Source: Pseudomonas sp. dw_358
GTDB lineage: Bacteria > Pseudomonadota > Gammaproteobacteria > Pseudomonadales > Pseudomonadaceae
Direction of reading: 5' to 3'
DNA: 64,000 nt
Assembly: GCF_018449655.1 (NCBI RefSeq)
Contig: NZ_JAAVUX010000019.1
Span: 1 to 64,000, forward strand
The notes under the pieces are model-generated. The model saw only the letters and a list, made by a program, of their open reading frames with translations, had not been told where the DNA came from and did not search any database. Shown piece by piece: positions 41,494 to 49,382 of the stretch (the first letter of the stretch is position 1; each line of letters starts with the position of its first letter). The translations under genes and the position numbers were made by a program.

Positions 41494-41724
41494 CTATTTC
41501 CGCCCTCCGCCACCGCACTGGAGGCCGCCCTACAGACCCCGTAGGCCATGGCTTTCAGCCCGAAATCCCCCCTCTTCATGGCCACCCATACCGTAAGCGC
41601 AGGGCCACGGTGACCACCACCATGAATCCCTCCTATTCCGGGCCTCTCCCCCCTAAAACTCACAATTTGAGCATCACCGTAGGCCCAGGGCTACGATCGA
41701 GAATTTTTTTGACGCGAGAAATTA

Positions 41725-41767
41725 TTACCAAACGGTATTGACTTGTATTATTACCGTGCGGTAACTT
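41725..41767 (+). promoter_or_regulatory. second repressor-controlled promoter (pL-like) with two operators
   Basis: Operators TTACCAAACGGTAT (41725-41738) and TTACCGTGCGGTAA (41751-41764) match the cro/cI operators. Between and over them lie TTGACT (41738-41743) and, 18 bp on, TAACTT (41762-41767). This would drive the rightward early operon and be silenced by the repressor. Confidence 0.75.
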
Positions 41768-42045
41768 TAATTCATCGAATCGCAGCAGCGGATCGACAGG
41801 GACTCAAACGGCCCCGCCGCTCTTTAACAACCCGCGCAACACGAACAAAGACGGCACCGCCTCTACGGCGACCGGAGATCAGATAGGCCCGAAAGCCTAC
41901 CAACGCGAGGCGCACCTCGACGGCTGACTAGAGCGAAACGCTCGAACCGAGTGAATGACCCGCTATGCGGTGCCAGCGGGAAACCAGTGATTTTCACGTC
42001 AGCGCCTGGAGACGGGCGCTTTCGGAAGACAACCGGAGAAACACC
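41765..42045 (+). promoter_or_regulatory. structured early leader with boxA
   Basis: CGCTCTTTAACAA (41818-41830) is a near-perfect boxA of the rRNA type, ~50 nt after the promoter. Downstream hairpins include TAGGC-CCGAAA-GCCTA near 41884-41899, GAGCG-AAA-CGCTC near 41930 and AGCGCC-8nt-GGCGCT (42001-42020). A nut-like antitermination site is likely; a dedicated N gene is not recognised. Confidence 0.65.
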
Positions 42046-42204
42046 ATGAACGCCAAGAAATGCAAACAAGTTCGCGCCGCCCTTCGACATATTGGCGTTG
42101 ATCCTCGCCAAGTTGAGTACACCGGCGGCTATCGCCGCCAGCCTGTTGTGCTGAAGAGGTCGTGCGGTCGTGCTCGCTACCTGGTTGGCAAGCACGAGGC
42201 CTGA
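42046..42204 (+). CDS. small basic early protein
   Basis: The protein has 52 residues: MNAKKCKQVRAALRHIGVDPRQVEYTGGYRRQPVVLKRSCGRARYL. Very basic, with a ribosome site (CCGGAGAAACACC). First gene after the boxA leader, where lambda has N; it could bind RNA, but that is only positional. Confidence 0.62.
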   Translation: MNAKKCKQVRAALRHIGVDPRQVEYTGGYRRQPVVLKRSCGRARYLVGKHEA

Positions 42205-42380
42205 CCCACCCTATGGCATTCGCAAGAGTGCCCATCGGGGAGCATCGATAGACGCCTGAGCGGTTGTGGGTCGCTACCCGGCTGCAATAGCGAGACAGGT
42301 CCACGAGAAGGATTTCGATGCTCCACCAATGCGGAAGACTTCTGCACCGCGCAACGCGGCCCCCTGCATCACACCGTTTC

Positions 42381-42406
42381 ATGCAGATGAATGCGCAGGC
42401 TGATGC
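42381..42406 (+). repeat. 26-bp repeat, copy B
   Basis: Identical, inverted, to 32608-32633. It lies in a 363-bp stretch (42205-42567) between two small genes that otherwise holds the long hairpin described next. Confidence 0.8.
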
Positions 42407-42477
42407 GCGCAGAGCTGGAGCGTTACCAGTCGTGCCGGAGATCAGCACCGGCCATCTGCACCCCTACCCCACACACG

Positions 42478-42555
42478 AAACCGCATCAGCAGATGCCAGG
42501 CCACCATTCACGGTGGGTTTGGTCACCCGCGCCTGGCATCTGGCTAATGCGGTTT
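42478..42555 (+). promoter_or_regulatory. long hairpin next to a ribosome site
   Basis: The arms 42478-42501 and 42531-42555 are near-perfect inverted repeats (about 24 bp). Between them CACC and GGTG pair again. The right arm ends at the base before GAGGA, the ribosome site of the gene at 42568, so the structure could control its translation or be an RNA-processing site. Confidence 0.7.
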
Positions 42556-42567
42556 GAGGAATCACCC

Positions 42568-42987
42568 ATGAACGCACTCGCACGATTGCAGCAGCGCTGG
42601 GACAACCTGACCCCAGCTGACACTTCACCCCAAGACGAAGCAGCCAGCGAATGGCTGTACAACGCGACCGAGCAACTGGTGGTGTTCGGGAGCGACGTTG
42701 TGGTCCAGCGCCGCCTCCGGGCAGTCCAGTCAGTCACGCAGGGCCAGTTCGCGCTGGCGGTGGACGAGCATGTGAACAACCAGCTGGCCGGCTGCCAGGT
42801 CGATTCCTCGGCGCTGGGCTCGCTGATCATCTCAGTGCTCTACGGAAACCCCGACAAGATCGCGGCCAAGACCCTGCTGGGCAGCAGCGATCACCCGATG
42901 GGCGCCCTTGGCGATATCGCCGAGAGGCTGCTGAAGCCACTGGTTGAGGACGGCTTGGCTGCTGACGCAGAGGACGCCGAACTGTGA
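42568..42987 (+). CDS. unknown early phage protein
   Basis: The protein has 139 residues: RLQQRWDNLTPADTSPQDEAASEWLYNATEQLVVFGSDVVVQRRLRAVQSVTQGQFALAVDEHVNNQLAG. Mostly helical, no family recognised. Ribosome site GAGGA. The stop overlaps the next GTG start. Confidence 0.65.
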   Translation: MNALARLQQRWDNLTPADTSPQDEAASEWLYNATEQLVVFGSDVVVQRRLRAVQSVTQGQFALAVDEHVNNQLAGCQVDSSALGSLIISVLYGNPDKIAAKTLLGSSDHPMGALGDIAERLLKPLVEDGLAADAEDAEL

Positions 42988-43175
42988 GCATCCATGCCCG
43001 CCTGTCCCGAGACCTCGACGCCCTGAATCACCCGGCCACCCCGCGATTCCACGAACGGCGGGTTGAAAATCGGATCATCCAGGCCCTGCAAGAAAACGAA
43101 ATCGACACCGAAGATTTCCACTACTACAGCGCACGTCTTCGCAGGGTATGCGAGCAGCGCAAGGAGGCGGCATGA
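42984..43175 (+). CDS. unknown small early protein
   Basis: The protein has 63 residues and starts with GTG overlapping the previous stop (GTGA): SIHARLSRDLDALNHPATPRFHERRVENRIIQALQENEIDTEDFHYYSARLRRVCEQ. Highly charged and helical. Function unknown. Confidence 0.6.
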   Translation: MSIHARLSRDLDALNHPATPRFHERRVENRIIQALQENEIDTEDFHYYSARLRRVCEQRKEAA

Positions 43176-43735
43176 GCATTGATTGGAGCAAGGCGCCGGA
43201 AGACGCTGAAGCAGGGTATCTCGGAACATCGCAGACCTACGATGCATGGTATCGGCGTGACGGTGGTGGTCAGGTTCAGCAGATGTGTCCGGCTGCTGGT
43301 TATCCGGACTGGACTTGGATGGGGGGGCAAAAGGATTTCCCGGTTGGAGCCGAGTTGAGACCCGTCACAGAAAGCCAATGGAACGGCGAAGGCCTGCCGC
43401 CCGTTGGGACGTGGGCAGTTCTTTCCGGCCCGAGTAAATATCTTCAGCCGATCCACCCAGAGTGGGCCGGCACCGAGGTCAAGATCTACGCGCACTTCAC
43501 CACCGACGAAGGCCGCAAACTGGCAGCCTACGTCAGCGCTGACCACCAGAGGGGCGGCGTCGGAATAGAACACCTGTTCTGCCCCATCCGCACCGCCGAG
43601 CAGATCGCAGCGGAAGAGCGTGCTGCTGCCATCGAAGATATGTGGATCACCTACTGGAAACCTGAGCCGCAGACCGCCAAAGAGGCACTTGGTCTGCTGT
43701 GGGACGCAGGCTACCGCAAGCAGGTGCAGCCATGA
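43172..43735 (+). CDS. unknown early phage protein
   Basis: The protein has 187 residues: MSIDWSKAPEDAEAGYLGTSQTYDAWYRRDGGGQVQQMCPAAG ... VGTWAVLSGPSK. The SIDWSKAPEDA start and later GVGIEHLFCPIRTAEQIAAEERAAAIEDM are common in small Pseudomonas phage proteins, without known function. ATGA overlap upstream. Confidence 0.68.
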   Translation: MSIDWSKAPEDAEAGYLGTSQTYDAWYRRDGGGQVQQMCPAAGYPDWTWMGGQKDFPVGAELRPVTESQWNGEGLPPVGTWAVLSGPSKYLQPIHPEWAGTEVKIYAHFTTDEGRKLAAYVSADHQRGGVGIEHLFCPIRTAEQIAAEERAAAIEDMWITYWKPEPQTAKEALGLLWDAGYRKQVQP

Positions 43736-43953
43736 CCCAGCCCATCGTAAAGACGCTGATCGACGAGCAGATCGCCGAGCTTCCCGATCACATGGCTGTG
43801 CCCGATGACCGGGTGCTGATGGTATTCAAGGGGCTGACGATGTGGGATGCCCTGCGTCAGGCCGAGATCGCGAGCATCGAGAACCCTGAGGCCTGGAGTC
43901 GCCGGGCGTGCTTGTGCGGGGAGTGGACGCTGACTTATGAGGTGCGAGCGTGA
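43732..43953 (+). CDS. unknown small early protein
   Basis: The protein has 73 residues: IDEQIAELPDHMAVPDDRVLMVFKGLTMWDALRQAEIASIENPEAWSRRACLCGEW. No family recognised. It overlaps both neighbours by 4 bp, so it belongs to a tightly coupled set. Confidence 0.62.
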   Translation: MTQPIVKTLIDEQIAELPDHMAVPDDRVLMVFKGLTMWDALRQAEIASIENPEAWSRRACLCGEWTLTYEVRA

Positions 43954-44138
43954 GCGACTGGATCAGTTGCAACGAGCGACTTCCCGACGATGGTCGTGGC
44001 GATTACCTGATCGTCTGTGAATCTGGCGAGGTCGCTCTTTCCTAATGGGTCTTCGACAGTGATATCGGCTGGTGCTTCTGGTATGACTCGGACGCAACGC
44101 ACTGGATGCCCTTGCCAGCCCCGCCGCCCCAGCAATAA
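43950..44138 (+). pseudogene. DUF551 gene interrupted by an in-frame stop
   Basis: From GTG 43950 the frame reads SDWISCNERLPDDGRGDYLIVCESGEVALS, then TAA at 44043-44045, then without any frame change WVFDSDIGWCFWYDSDATHWMPLPAPPPQQ to TAA at 44136. The two parts together are one DUF551 domain (W-I-S...LP... to THWMPLP.PP). A single base change (TAA from, for example, CAA or TAC/TAT) explains it. GTGA overlap with the previous gene shows the original start. Confidence 0.8.
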
Positions 44139-44194
44139 CCCCTTCCCCTTCCAATCGCAGCGCCCCGGCAACGGCATGGCGCGTGGAGAGACTC

Positions 44195-45010
44195 ATGTCC
44201 GCAGTAATGAAACAGGCCGAGCATCTGCCGGCCGTGAGCGAAGACGCGCTCGTCCAGGTGCTGAGCGGCAGCTTGTACCCAGGCGCCGCGCACAACTCGG
44301 TGGTAATGGTGCTGGCCTACTGCAAGGCGGCCCAGCTCGACCCGATGCTCAAGCCGGTTCACATCGTCCCGATCTACCAGAAAGGCCGTGGCATGGTCGA
44401 TGTCGTCATGCCTGGCATTGGCCTGTATCGGATTCAGGCAGCGCGCACCGGGCAGTACGCGGGTATCAGCGACCCTGAATATGGCCCGACCATCACTGCA
44501 AAACTGGGCGGTGTTGAGGTTTCGTACCCGGAGTGGTGCCGCGTGACCGTGAGACGCCAGATGTCGAACGGGCATGTCGCGGAGTTCACCGCCAGCGAGC
44601 GGTGGCTGGAGAACTATGCGACGTCCAGCAAAGACACCATCGCGCCAAACTCGATGTGGAAGCGCCGAGCATTTGCCCAGCTTGCCAAGTGCGCTGAGGC
44701 CCAGGCACTGCGTAAAGCATTCCCCGAAGTCGGGTCAGTGCCAACTGCCGATGAGATGGAAGGCAAGACGTTCGACGAGGGGCCGCGTGAAGTTTCCACG
44801 CAGCGGGTAACGGAATCGGAGCCCGAGCCACTGCCCGATTACCCGGACGAAAAGCTCGAAGAGAACCTGCCGAAATGGCGCAGCGCCGTTGAAGCTGGCC
44901 GCTCTTCGCCAGAGCACCTCATCGCCACCGTCCGCAGCAAATACACCCTCACCCAGGCGCAGATCGACGCCATCAACCAACTGAAGCCCATCGAAGGGGA
45001 CGCCGCATGA
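44195..45010 (+). CDS. bet: Bet/RecT-type single-strand annealing protein
   Basis: The protein has 271 residues: NSVVMVLAYCKAAQLDPMLKPVHIVPIYQKGRGMVDVVMPGIGLYRIQAARTGQYAGISDPEYGP ... SMWKRRAFAQLAKCAEAQALRKAFPE. This is the phage recombination protein Bet pattern. It anneals complementary strands made by the adjacent exonuclease. ATG 44195 has GGAGAG upstream. The C-terminus is acidic and linker-like. Confidence 0.92.
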   Translation: MSAVMKQAEHLPAVSEDALVQVLSGSLYPGAAHNSVVMVLAYCKAAQLDPMLKPVHIVPIYQKGRGMVDVVMPGIGLYRIQAARTGQYAGISDPEYGPTITAKLGGVEVSYPEWCRVTVRRQMSNGHVAEFTASERWLENYATSSKDTIAPNSMWKRRAFAQLAKCAEAQALRKAFPEVGSVPTADEMEGKTFDEGPREVSTQRVTESEPEPLPDYPDEKLEENLPKWRSAVEAGRSSPEHLIATVRSKYTLTQAQIDAINQLKPIEGDAA

Positions 45011-46638
45011 AGATCCATAACGTAGCCCAGGGCTCAGCTGAATGGCATGCCCTCCGCGCTCAATACCGCACCGCCTCCGAAGCCCCTGTGATGATGGGTG
45101 ATTCGAAGCAGATGAAGCGCACCGAGTTGCTTCATGCCAAGAAGACCGGTCTGGACCGCGATATCTCCTGGTGGGTACAGAAGTACCTGTTCGACAAGGG
45201 CCACGAGGCTGAAGCCATGGCGCGCCCAATCCTTGAAGCACGGATCGGCGAAGATCTGTTTCCCGTGGTGGGGACCGAAGGCGACCTGCTCGCCTCGCTA
45301 GACGGCTGCACGATGCTCGGCGAGACCCTGTTCGAGCACAAGATGTGGAACGAGCAGCTGGCCGCCGATGTGCGCGCCGGCACGCTAGACGGCCACTACT
45401 ACTGGCAGCTTGAGCAACAGTTGCTGGTGAGCGACGCCGAGAAAGTCATTTTCGTGTGCTCAGATGGCACTGAGCAGAACTTCGTGTCGATGGAATACAC
45501 CCCAGTCGCTGGGCGCGCCGCCAAGCTCGTCGCCGGCTGGAAGCAGTTCGAGGAAGACCTCGCTGCGTACGAGCCGGTGGAAGCAGCTGTCGAGGCTGTC
45601 GGAAAGACACCGGAAACGCTGCCAGCGCTGCGTATCGAAGTCACTGGCATGGTCACTGCGAGCAACCTGGAACAGTTCAAGGCGCACTCGCTGGCCGTAA
45701 TTGGTGCAATCAACACCGACCTGCAGACCGACCAGCACTTTGCTGATGCTGAGAAAACGGTGAAGTGGTGCACAGAAGTAGAAGGCAGTCTTGCAGCAGC
45801 GAAGCAGCACGCACTGAGCCAGACCGAAAGCATCGACATCCTCTTCCGCACGATTGAAGACATTTCTGAGGAGGTACGCCGCAAGCGCTTGGAATTGAAC
45901 AAGCTGGTGACGGCTCGCAAGGTCGCCATCCGTGACGAGATCGTCCTGAAGGCAGCTGCAGCATTTCGCGAGCACATCGACAAGATCAACGAGTCGTTCG
46001 GCGGCAAGGTTCGCCTACCGGCCGTTGCCGCGGACTTCGCCGGAGCCATCAAGGGCAAGAAGACGATCTCCAGTCTGCGCGATGCTGCTGACTCCGAACT
46101 GGCCCGCGCCAAGATCGAAGCCAGCCAGGTCGGCGACGGCATCCGCGTCAACCTCGAAAGCCTGCGCAGCCTGGCCAGCGACCACAAGTTTCTGTTCAGC
46201 GACACCCAACAGTTGGTGCTCAAGGACAACGAAGACTTGGTATCGGTCATCAAGGTGCGGATCAACGAGCACGAAGCCGCAGAGACCAAAAAGCTGGAGG
46301 CTCAACGCGAAGAAATTCGGCAGCAGGAATTGCAGCGGATCGCGGCAGAGAAGGCAGTGGCAGAGAAAGCGGCCGAGGTGAAGCCGGCCCCGGTCGCCGA
46401 GCCAGTCAAGCCGCAGCCGGCAGTGCGTCAGGTAGCGCCTTCTCCGAAGGTCGCACCGAAGCCAATGAAGATGGAGGCGCGGGTGACCGATCTGGAAGCC
46501 CTGGTGCACGCGGTGGCAGCCGGCCAAGTCCCTATTTCGGTCCTCACCGTGAACTGGGACGCGCTGGACGCGATTGTCGAAGCCAAAGGCGAAACCTTCA
46601 GCATGCCGGGGATCACCCTGGAGCAGGTGGCAGCATGA
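45007..46638 (+). CDS. YqaJ-type exonuclease fused to a long C-terminal extension
   Basis: The protein has 543 residues. Residues 1-200 are a lambda-exo/YqaJ nuclease: QGSAEWHALR, Glu68, Asp99 (SLDGC), Glu110 and Lys112 (LFEHKMW), and YYWQLEQQLLV. The family is usually ~200-350 residues; here ~340 more follow, with coiled-coil stretches (FRTIEDISEEVRRKRLELNKLVTARKVAIRDEI) and a Pro/Ala linker (~455-490), resembling DUF1351-type phage proteins. It makes 3' single strands for Bet; its start overlaps the bet stop (ATGA). Confidence 0.87.
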   Translation: MKIHNVAQGSAEWHALRAQYRTASEAPVMMGDSKQMKRTELLHAKKTGLDRDISWWVQKYLFDKGHEAEAMARPILEARIGEDLFPVVGTEGDLLASLDGCTMLGETLFEHKMWNEQLAADVRAGTLDGHYYWQLEQQLLVSDAEKVIFVCSDGTEQNFVSMEYTPVAGRAAKLVAGWKQFEEDLAAYEPVEAAVEAVGKTPETLPALRIEVTGMVTASNLEQFKAHSLAVIGAINTDLQTDQHFADAEKTVKWCTEVEGSLAAAKQHALSQTESIDILFRTIEDISEEVRRKRLELNKLVTARKVAIRDEIVLKAAAAFREHIDKINESFGGKVRLPAVAADFAGAIKGKKTISSLRDAADSELARAKIEASQVGDGIRVNLESLRSLASDHKFLFSDTQQLVLKDNEDLVSVIKVRINEHEAAETKKLEAQREEIRQQELQRIAAEKAVAEKAAEVKPAPVAEPVKPQPAVRQVAPSPKVAPKPMKMEARVTDLEALVHAVAAGQVPISVLTVNWDALDAIVEAKGETFSMPGITLEQVAA

Positions 46639-47213
46639 TCAGCCTCGAAACCAGCTCTATTCGCGAAAAGGACGCTGACCGAATCTGGCTTGCCATGGCC
46701 ATGGCCGCCTTCGAGGGGCGCTCAGGAGTTATCCAAGTAGTGGAGGCAGCTGTCGACTTCAAGGTGAAGCCGGAGATCGAATGCGAAGTAACCACCATCC
46801 CAGAAGCTCCTGACCGGCGTGAAGTAATGAGGGCGGAATCATTTGCCAAGCGCCTGGCAGAGCTTGCTGAAAGAAAGGCCCTGGAGGACCGCATCCGAGC
46901 CCTCGCCGAAACCATGACCTACCTGGAGGCCGTCGAAGCTACCGGGTATTCGAGGGCGGCCCTTTACCGGATATCGCGCGCCGGCGGCTTCAACTTCCGC
47001 CGCAAATCTCACGATATCAAGAAGCACAGGGCCTATATCGACCCCACCGTCGATGCGCGGATGTGCGAACGAATGATCGCTCTGCGCGACGTGGGGCTCA
47101 GCCGGTACCAGGCGGCGAAACAAATGGAGGTGGCTGGCACCGTGATCCTTCGCCTGATGCGCGACTACGGCATCGACTTCCCTTCTCAGAAGCCGCGTCG
47201 ATGCGCCGGATAG
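46635..47213 (+). CDS. putative DNA-binding protein with two helix-turn-helix-like segments
   Basis: The protein has 192 residues. IRALAETMTYLEAVEATGYSRAALYRISRAGGFNFRRKSHD and MIALRDVGLSRYQAAKQMEVAGTVILRLMRDYGIDF each look like a helix-turn-helix of the resolvase/Hin type and seem to be a duplication. Regulatory role unknown. It overlaps the exonuclease stop by ATGA. Confidence 0.65.
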   Translation: MISLETSSIREKDADRIWLAMAMAAFEGRSGVIQVVEAAVDFKVKPEIECEVTTIPEAPDRREVMRAESFAKRLAELAERKALEDRIRALAETMTYLEAVEATGYSRAALYRISRAGGFNFRRKSHDIKKHRAYIDPTVDARMCERMIALRDVGLSRYQAAKQMEVAGTVILRLMRDYGIDFPSQKPRRCAG

Positions 47214-47276
47214 CCACGAAGGTCCGCCAGCGCCGGCGGCAAGAACATATCAACTTACCACCGAGCGGACTATCTC

Positions 47277-47564
47277 ATGACGTGCTCAGTGATCCACACG
47301 ATTGGCCCGAACGGCGGCCACACAATGCCCAAGGGCACCCGGCCATCAAAGCCGGTGCGCTGGGATGTCAGCCTCTGGTTTCTGATGCCTGACGGCGAAA
47401 AAACGATTCGCAGCATGACCGTGCCGAACTCGATGATGTTCGACCTGGTGCCGCTGGTGAATGAGCAGGTCGATGCGATGATCGCCGAGATGGGCAACGA
47501 GATTCGCGGCGCCGGCTGGACGGCTCACGGCCGGGGGCCGGCGAAGAAAAAGAGGAAGCGTTGA
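47277..47564 (+). CDS. unknown early phage protein
   Basis: The protein has 95 residues: GTRPSKPVRWDVSLWFLMPDGEKTIRSMTVPNSMMFDLVPLVNEQVDAMIAEMGNEI with a Lys/Arg-rich end. ATG 47325 is an alternative start. Overlaps the next gene by 1 bp. Confidence 0.6.
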   Translation: MTCSVIHTIGPNGGHTMPKGTRPSKPVRWDVSLWFLMPDGEKTIRSMTVPNSMMFDLVPLVNEQVDAMIAEMGNEIRGAGWTAHGRGPAKKKRKR

Positions 47565-47905
47565 TGGCCAAAACACAGGAGCAGCGGAACGACGAGCTTG
47601 CCGAGAGGCGAGCGAAATTCGCAGAGAAGGAATTGCGGCACCGGGTAAGGCCGGGCATTGAACAGGCCATGGCCCGTGTGAAGTTCCGCAGTAAAGGCAT
47701 GAGCATCAGCGAAATATTGCAAGTCAACATCATGAAAATGGATATGATGGACGATGCTGAGCTGACCGAACACTTACGTTATCCGCGCCACAAAATCATG
47801 GTTAGTGAAAGTGTGGCGCAGGCAATTTATGACGGTGGACTGCGTAGCATACTGAGCACCTCAGACCGGGAAGATGATGATGAAATATTACCTCCCAAGC
47901 TCTAA
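47564..47905 (+). CDS. unknown charged early protein
   Basis: The protein has 113 residues: KTQEQRNDELAERRAKFAEKELRHRVRPGIEQAMARVKFRSKGMSISEILQVNIMKMDMMDDAELTEHL. Helical, strongly charged, no family recognised. Base composition becomes A/T-rich toward its end, and it converges with a leftward gene. Confidence 0.62.
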   Translation: MAKTQEQRNDELAERRAKFAEKELRHRVRPGIEQAMARVKFRSKGMSISEILQVNIMKMDMMDDAELTEHLRYPRHKIMVSESVAQAIYDGGLRSILSTSDREDDDEILPPKL

Positions 47906-48204
47906 ATTTGGCTCCTCTTCAAAGTAAGGACTAAGACGGCTGGCTCATCCCCGAGCAACGTTTCGTCAGGATCTGATTTGATCACTGCCCCCTCGATAAA
48001 CTCATTATTTATATATACTTCAAAGGTCCCAAGCCCCGCAGTATCGAGGGTCCATGCGTACTGGCCTTTGCGGAGCGAAACGATGTATTCCCCATCATTT
48101 GGGGTAGACTCAAGGAACAGATCTCCATCATTTTCGCCTCTTCTATAGGAGATCTGCCTGCCGTCATCCAAGACAGTCAGTGTTTCTATCAATCGCTTTT
48201 CCAT
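47902..48204 (-). CDS. acidic protein on the opposite strand of the early operon
   Basis: The protein has 100 residues: MEKRLIETLTVLDDGRQISYRRGENDGDLFLESTPNDGEYIVSLRKGQYAWTLDTAGLGTFEVYINNEFIEGAVIKSDPDE. Beta-rich, with lower GC than its neighbours. Its TAG overlaps the stop of the convergent gene. It looks like acquired cargo; function unknown. Small, acidic and beta-rich would also fit an inhibitor that binds a host protein. Confidence 0.62.
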   Translation of the reverse strand: MEKRLIETLTVLDDGRQISYRRGENDGDLFLESTPNDGEYIVSLRKGQYAWTLDTAGLGTFEVYINNEFIEGAVIKSDPDETLLGDEPAVLVLTLKRSQI

Positions 48205-48276
48205 ATCGCCCGCCCATTCGGCCCCATGCCGGCCAACACCTATAGCCCATCCAAGGCCGGGCCGCCACCGCCGAGA

Positions 48277-48393
48277 TCAGCTTGAACCCGGTGGAATCCC
48301 GTCCTTATTGAAGTCCTTGAGTCTCTCCCGCTCCTCCTCAGTCGAGTGAGCTGGGGTTTCGTCTTCTGGCTTCTCTTTTTTCTCGTCACTCAT
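48277..48393 (-). CDS. 38-residue hydrophilic peptide
   Basis: MSDEKKEKPEDETPAHSTEE ... LKDFNKDGIPPGSS: very charged, disordered, ending in GIPPGSS. A good ribosome site (GAGGAA) precedes the ATG. Similar short peptides occur in Pseudomonas phages. Function unknown. It is on the same strand as the acidic gene that follows. Confidence 0.55.
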   Translation of the reverse strand: MSDEKKEKPEDETPAHSTEEERERLKDFNKDGIPPGSS

Positions 48394-48508
48394 TGCTGCA
48401 TTCCTCTTGGTGATGCCTGTTTGGGCACTCCCTGGAATGGGCAGTTCAAATTAGCCACATTGCCACCATCCGCACGATCGGAGGGATGGCGCCTGCTTGG
48501 AGATTGCC

Positions 48509-49060
48509 ATGAAGGTCGAGACCTCGACTGTGACCAAGCTGTACATCACGGGTGCCGTGAATCTGGACCCTATCACGGTGTTCCTCGAAGACTTCGAGCC
48601 CAAGCGCGGCAAGATCACTGTCAGCTGCTGGGGCAAAAGCTGGACAGCCTCCTGGGGTGGGATGTGGGACGGCGTGACCGTCGGCCAGTTCTTCCGCAAG
48701 CTCAATGCGAGCTACATCATCGGCTATTTCGATTCGCAGATGCGCTCGCGGCAATTCAGTGGCGAGGCCCTTGCCGCAAAGGCGCGGCGCCAGGTGCTGA
48801 AGGAGCGCAGGACGTTCTGCTATGGCCGGGACGAAGCGCGTGAGCTGTACGACGAGGTCGAGGACCTGCGGGATTATTCATCCATCGACCACCTCCACGG
48901 CGCGCACAGCGAGCTGATGCACAAGCTCTTCGGTGATGAGTGGTGGCACCTGGCATCGGACAACGATGCGACGGAGCCAAACCCCGAATACGACTATCTC
49001 GAACGCATCATTGCGGCGGTACAGCAGGCTCTGGCTGAACCAGTCACAGCGGCAGCCTAA
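48509..49060 (+). CDS. unknown early phage protein
   Basis: The protein has 183 residues: STVTKLYITGAVNLDPITVFLEDFEPKRGKITVSCWGKSWTASWGGMWDGVTVGQFFRKLNASYIIGYFDSQM. A frequent early protein of Pseudomonas and Burkholderia phages, function unknown. Ribosome site GGAGATTGCC precedes ATG 48509. Confidence 0.7.
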   Translation: MKVETSTVTKLYITGAVNLDPITVFLEDFEPKRGKITVSCWGKSWTASWGGMWDGVTVGQFFRKLNASYIIGYFDSQMRSRQFSGEALAAKARRQVLKERRTFCYGRDEARELYDEVEDLRDYSSIDHLHGAHSELMHKLFGDEWWHLASDNDATEPNPEYDYLERIIAAVQQALAEPVTAAA

Positions 49061-49121
49061 CCCCACCCTCACCTATTTCACGCTGAACGCCTCGGCAGGC
49101 GGGCGGCTGTCTGGAGATCCT

Positions 49122-49382
49122 ATGGAAGACGACCTGATGGTCCCTGTGCCTATGGCTGTGATCAAGCGCATTCAGAACGAGCTCCGGCTTCCCTGCGGAA
49201 TCTGGGATTCGCTGGCCAAGTGCGTCGAGCAGGCGAGTAACTCGGCGGTGCTGGCCTGTGATGTACGACTACCACCGGCGACTACGTTCCCCGCTGGCAC
49301 CAAGGTCAGCACCATGCTGATGGGCGTGCAGATGCGGGCTGGGCGGCCGGATCGTGAGCGGAAATTCAAGGAGCCCGCATGA
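49122..49382 (+). CDS. unknown early phage protein
   Basis: The protein has 86 residues: VPVPMAVIKRIQNELRLPCGIWDSLAKCVEQASNSAVLACDVRLPPATTFPAGTKVSTMLMGVQMR. Not recognised. CTGGAG ribosome site. Overlaps the next gene by ATGA. Confidence 0.6.
   Translation: MEDDLMVPVPMAVIKRIQNELRLPCGIWDSLAKCVEQASNSAVLACDVRLPPATTFPAGTKVSTMLMGVQMRAGRPDRERKFKEPA

Noticed and set aside
41388..41663. 91-codon leftward frame after the DUF3037 terminator
   Set aside because: No ribosome site or promoter; it runs back through the terminator and into DUF3037. Some similarity in style to short frames annotated in other Pseudomonas prophages was noticed, but I cannot support it as a gene.
42318..42557. 79-codon frame spanning copy B of the 26-bp repeat and the long hairpin
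   Set aside because: It lacks a ribosome site and its 3' half is the hairpin itself. Conservation of MQMNAQAD at both repeat copies leaves a small chance that it is real.
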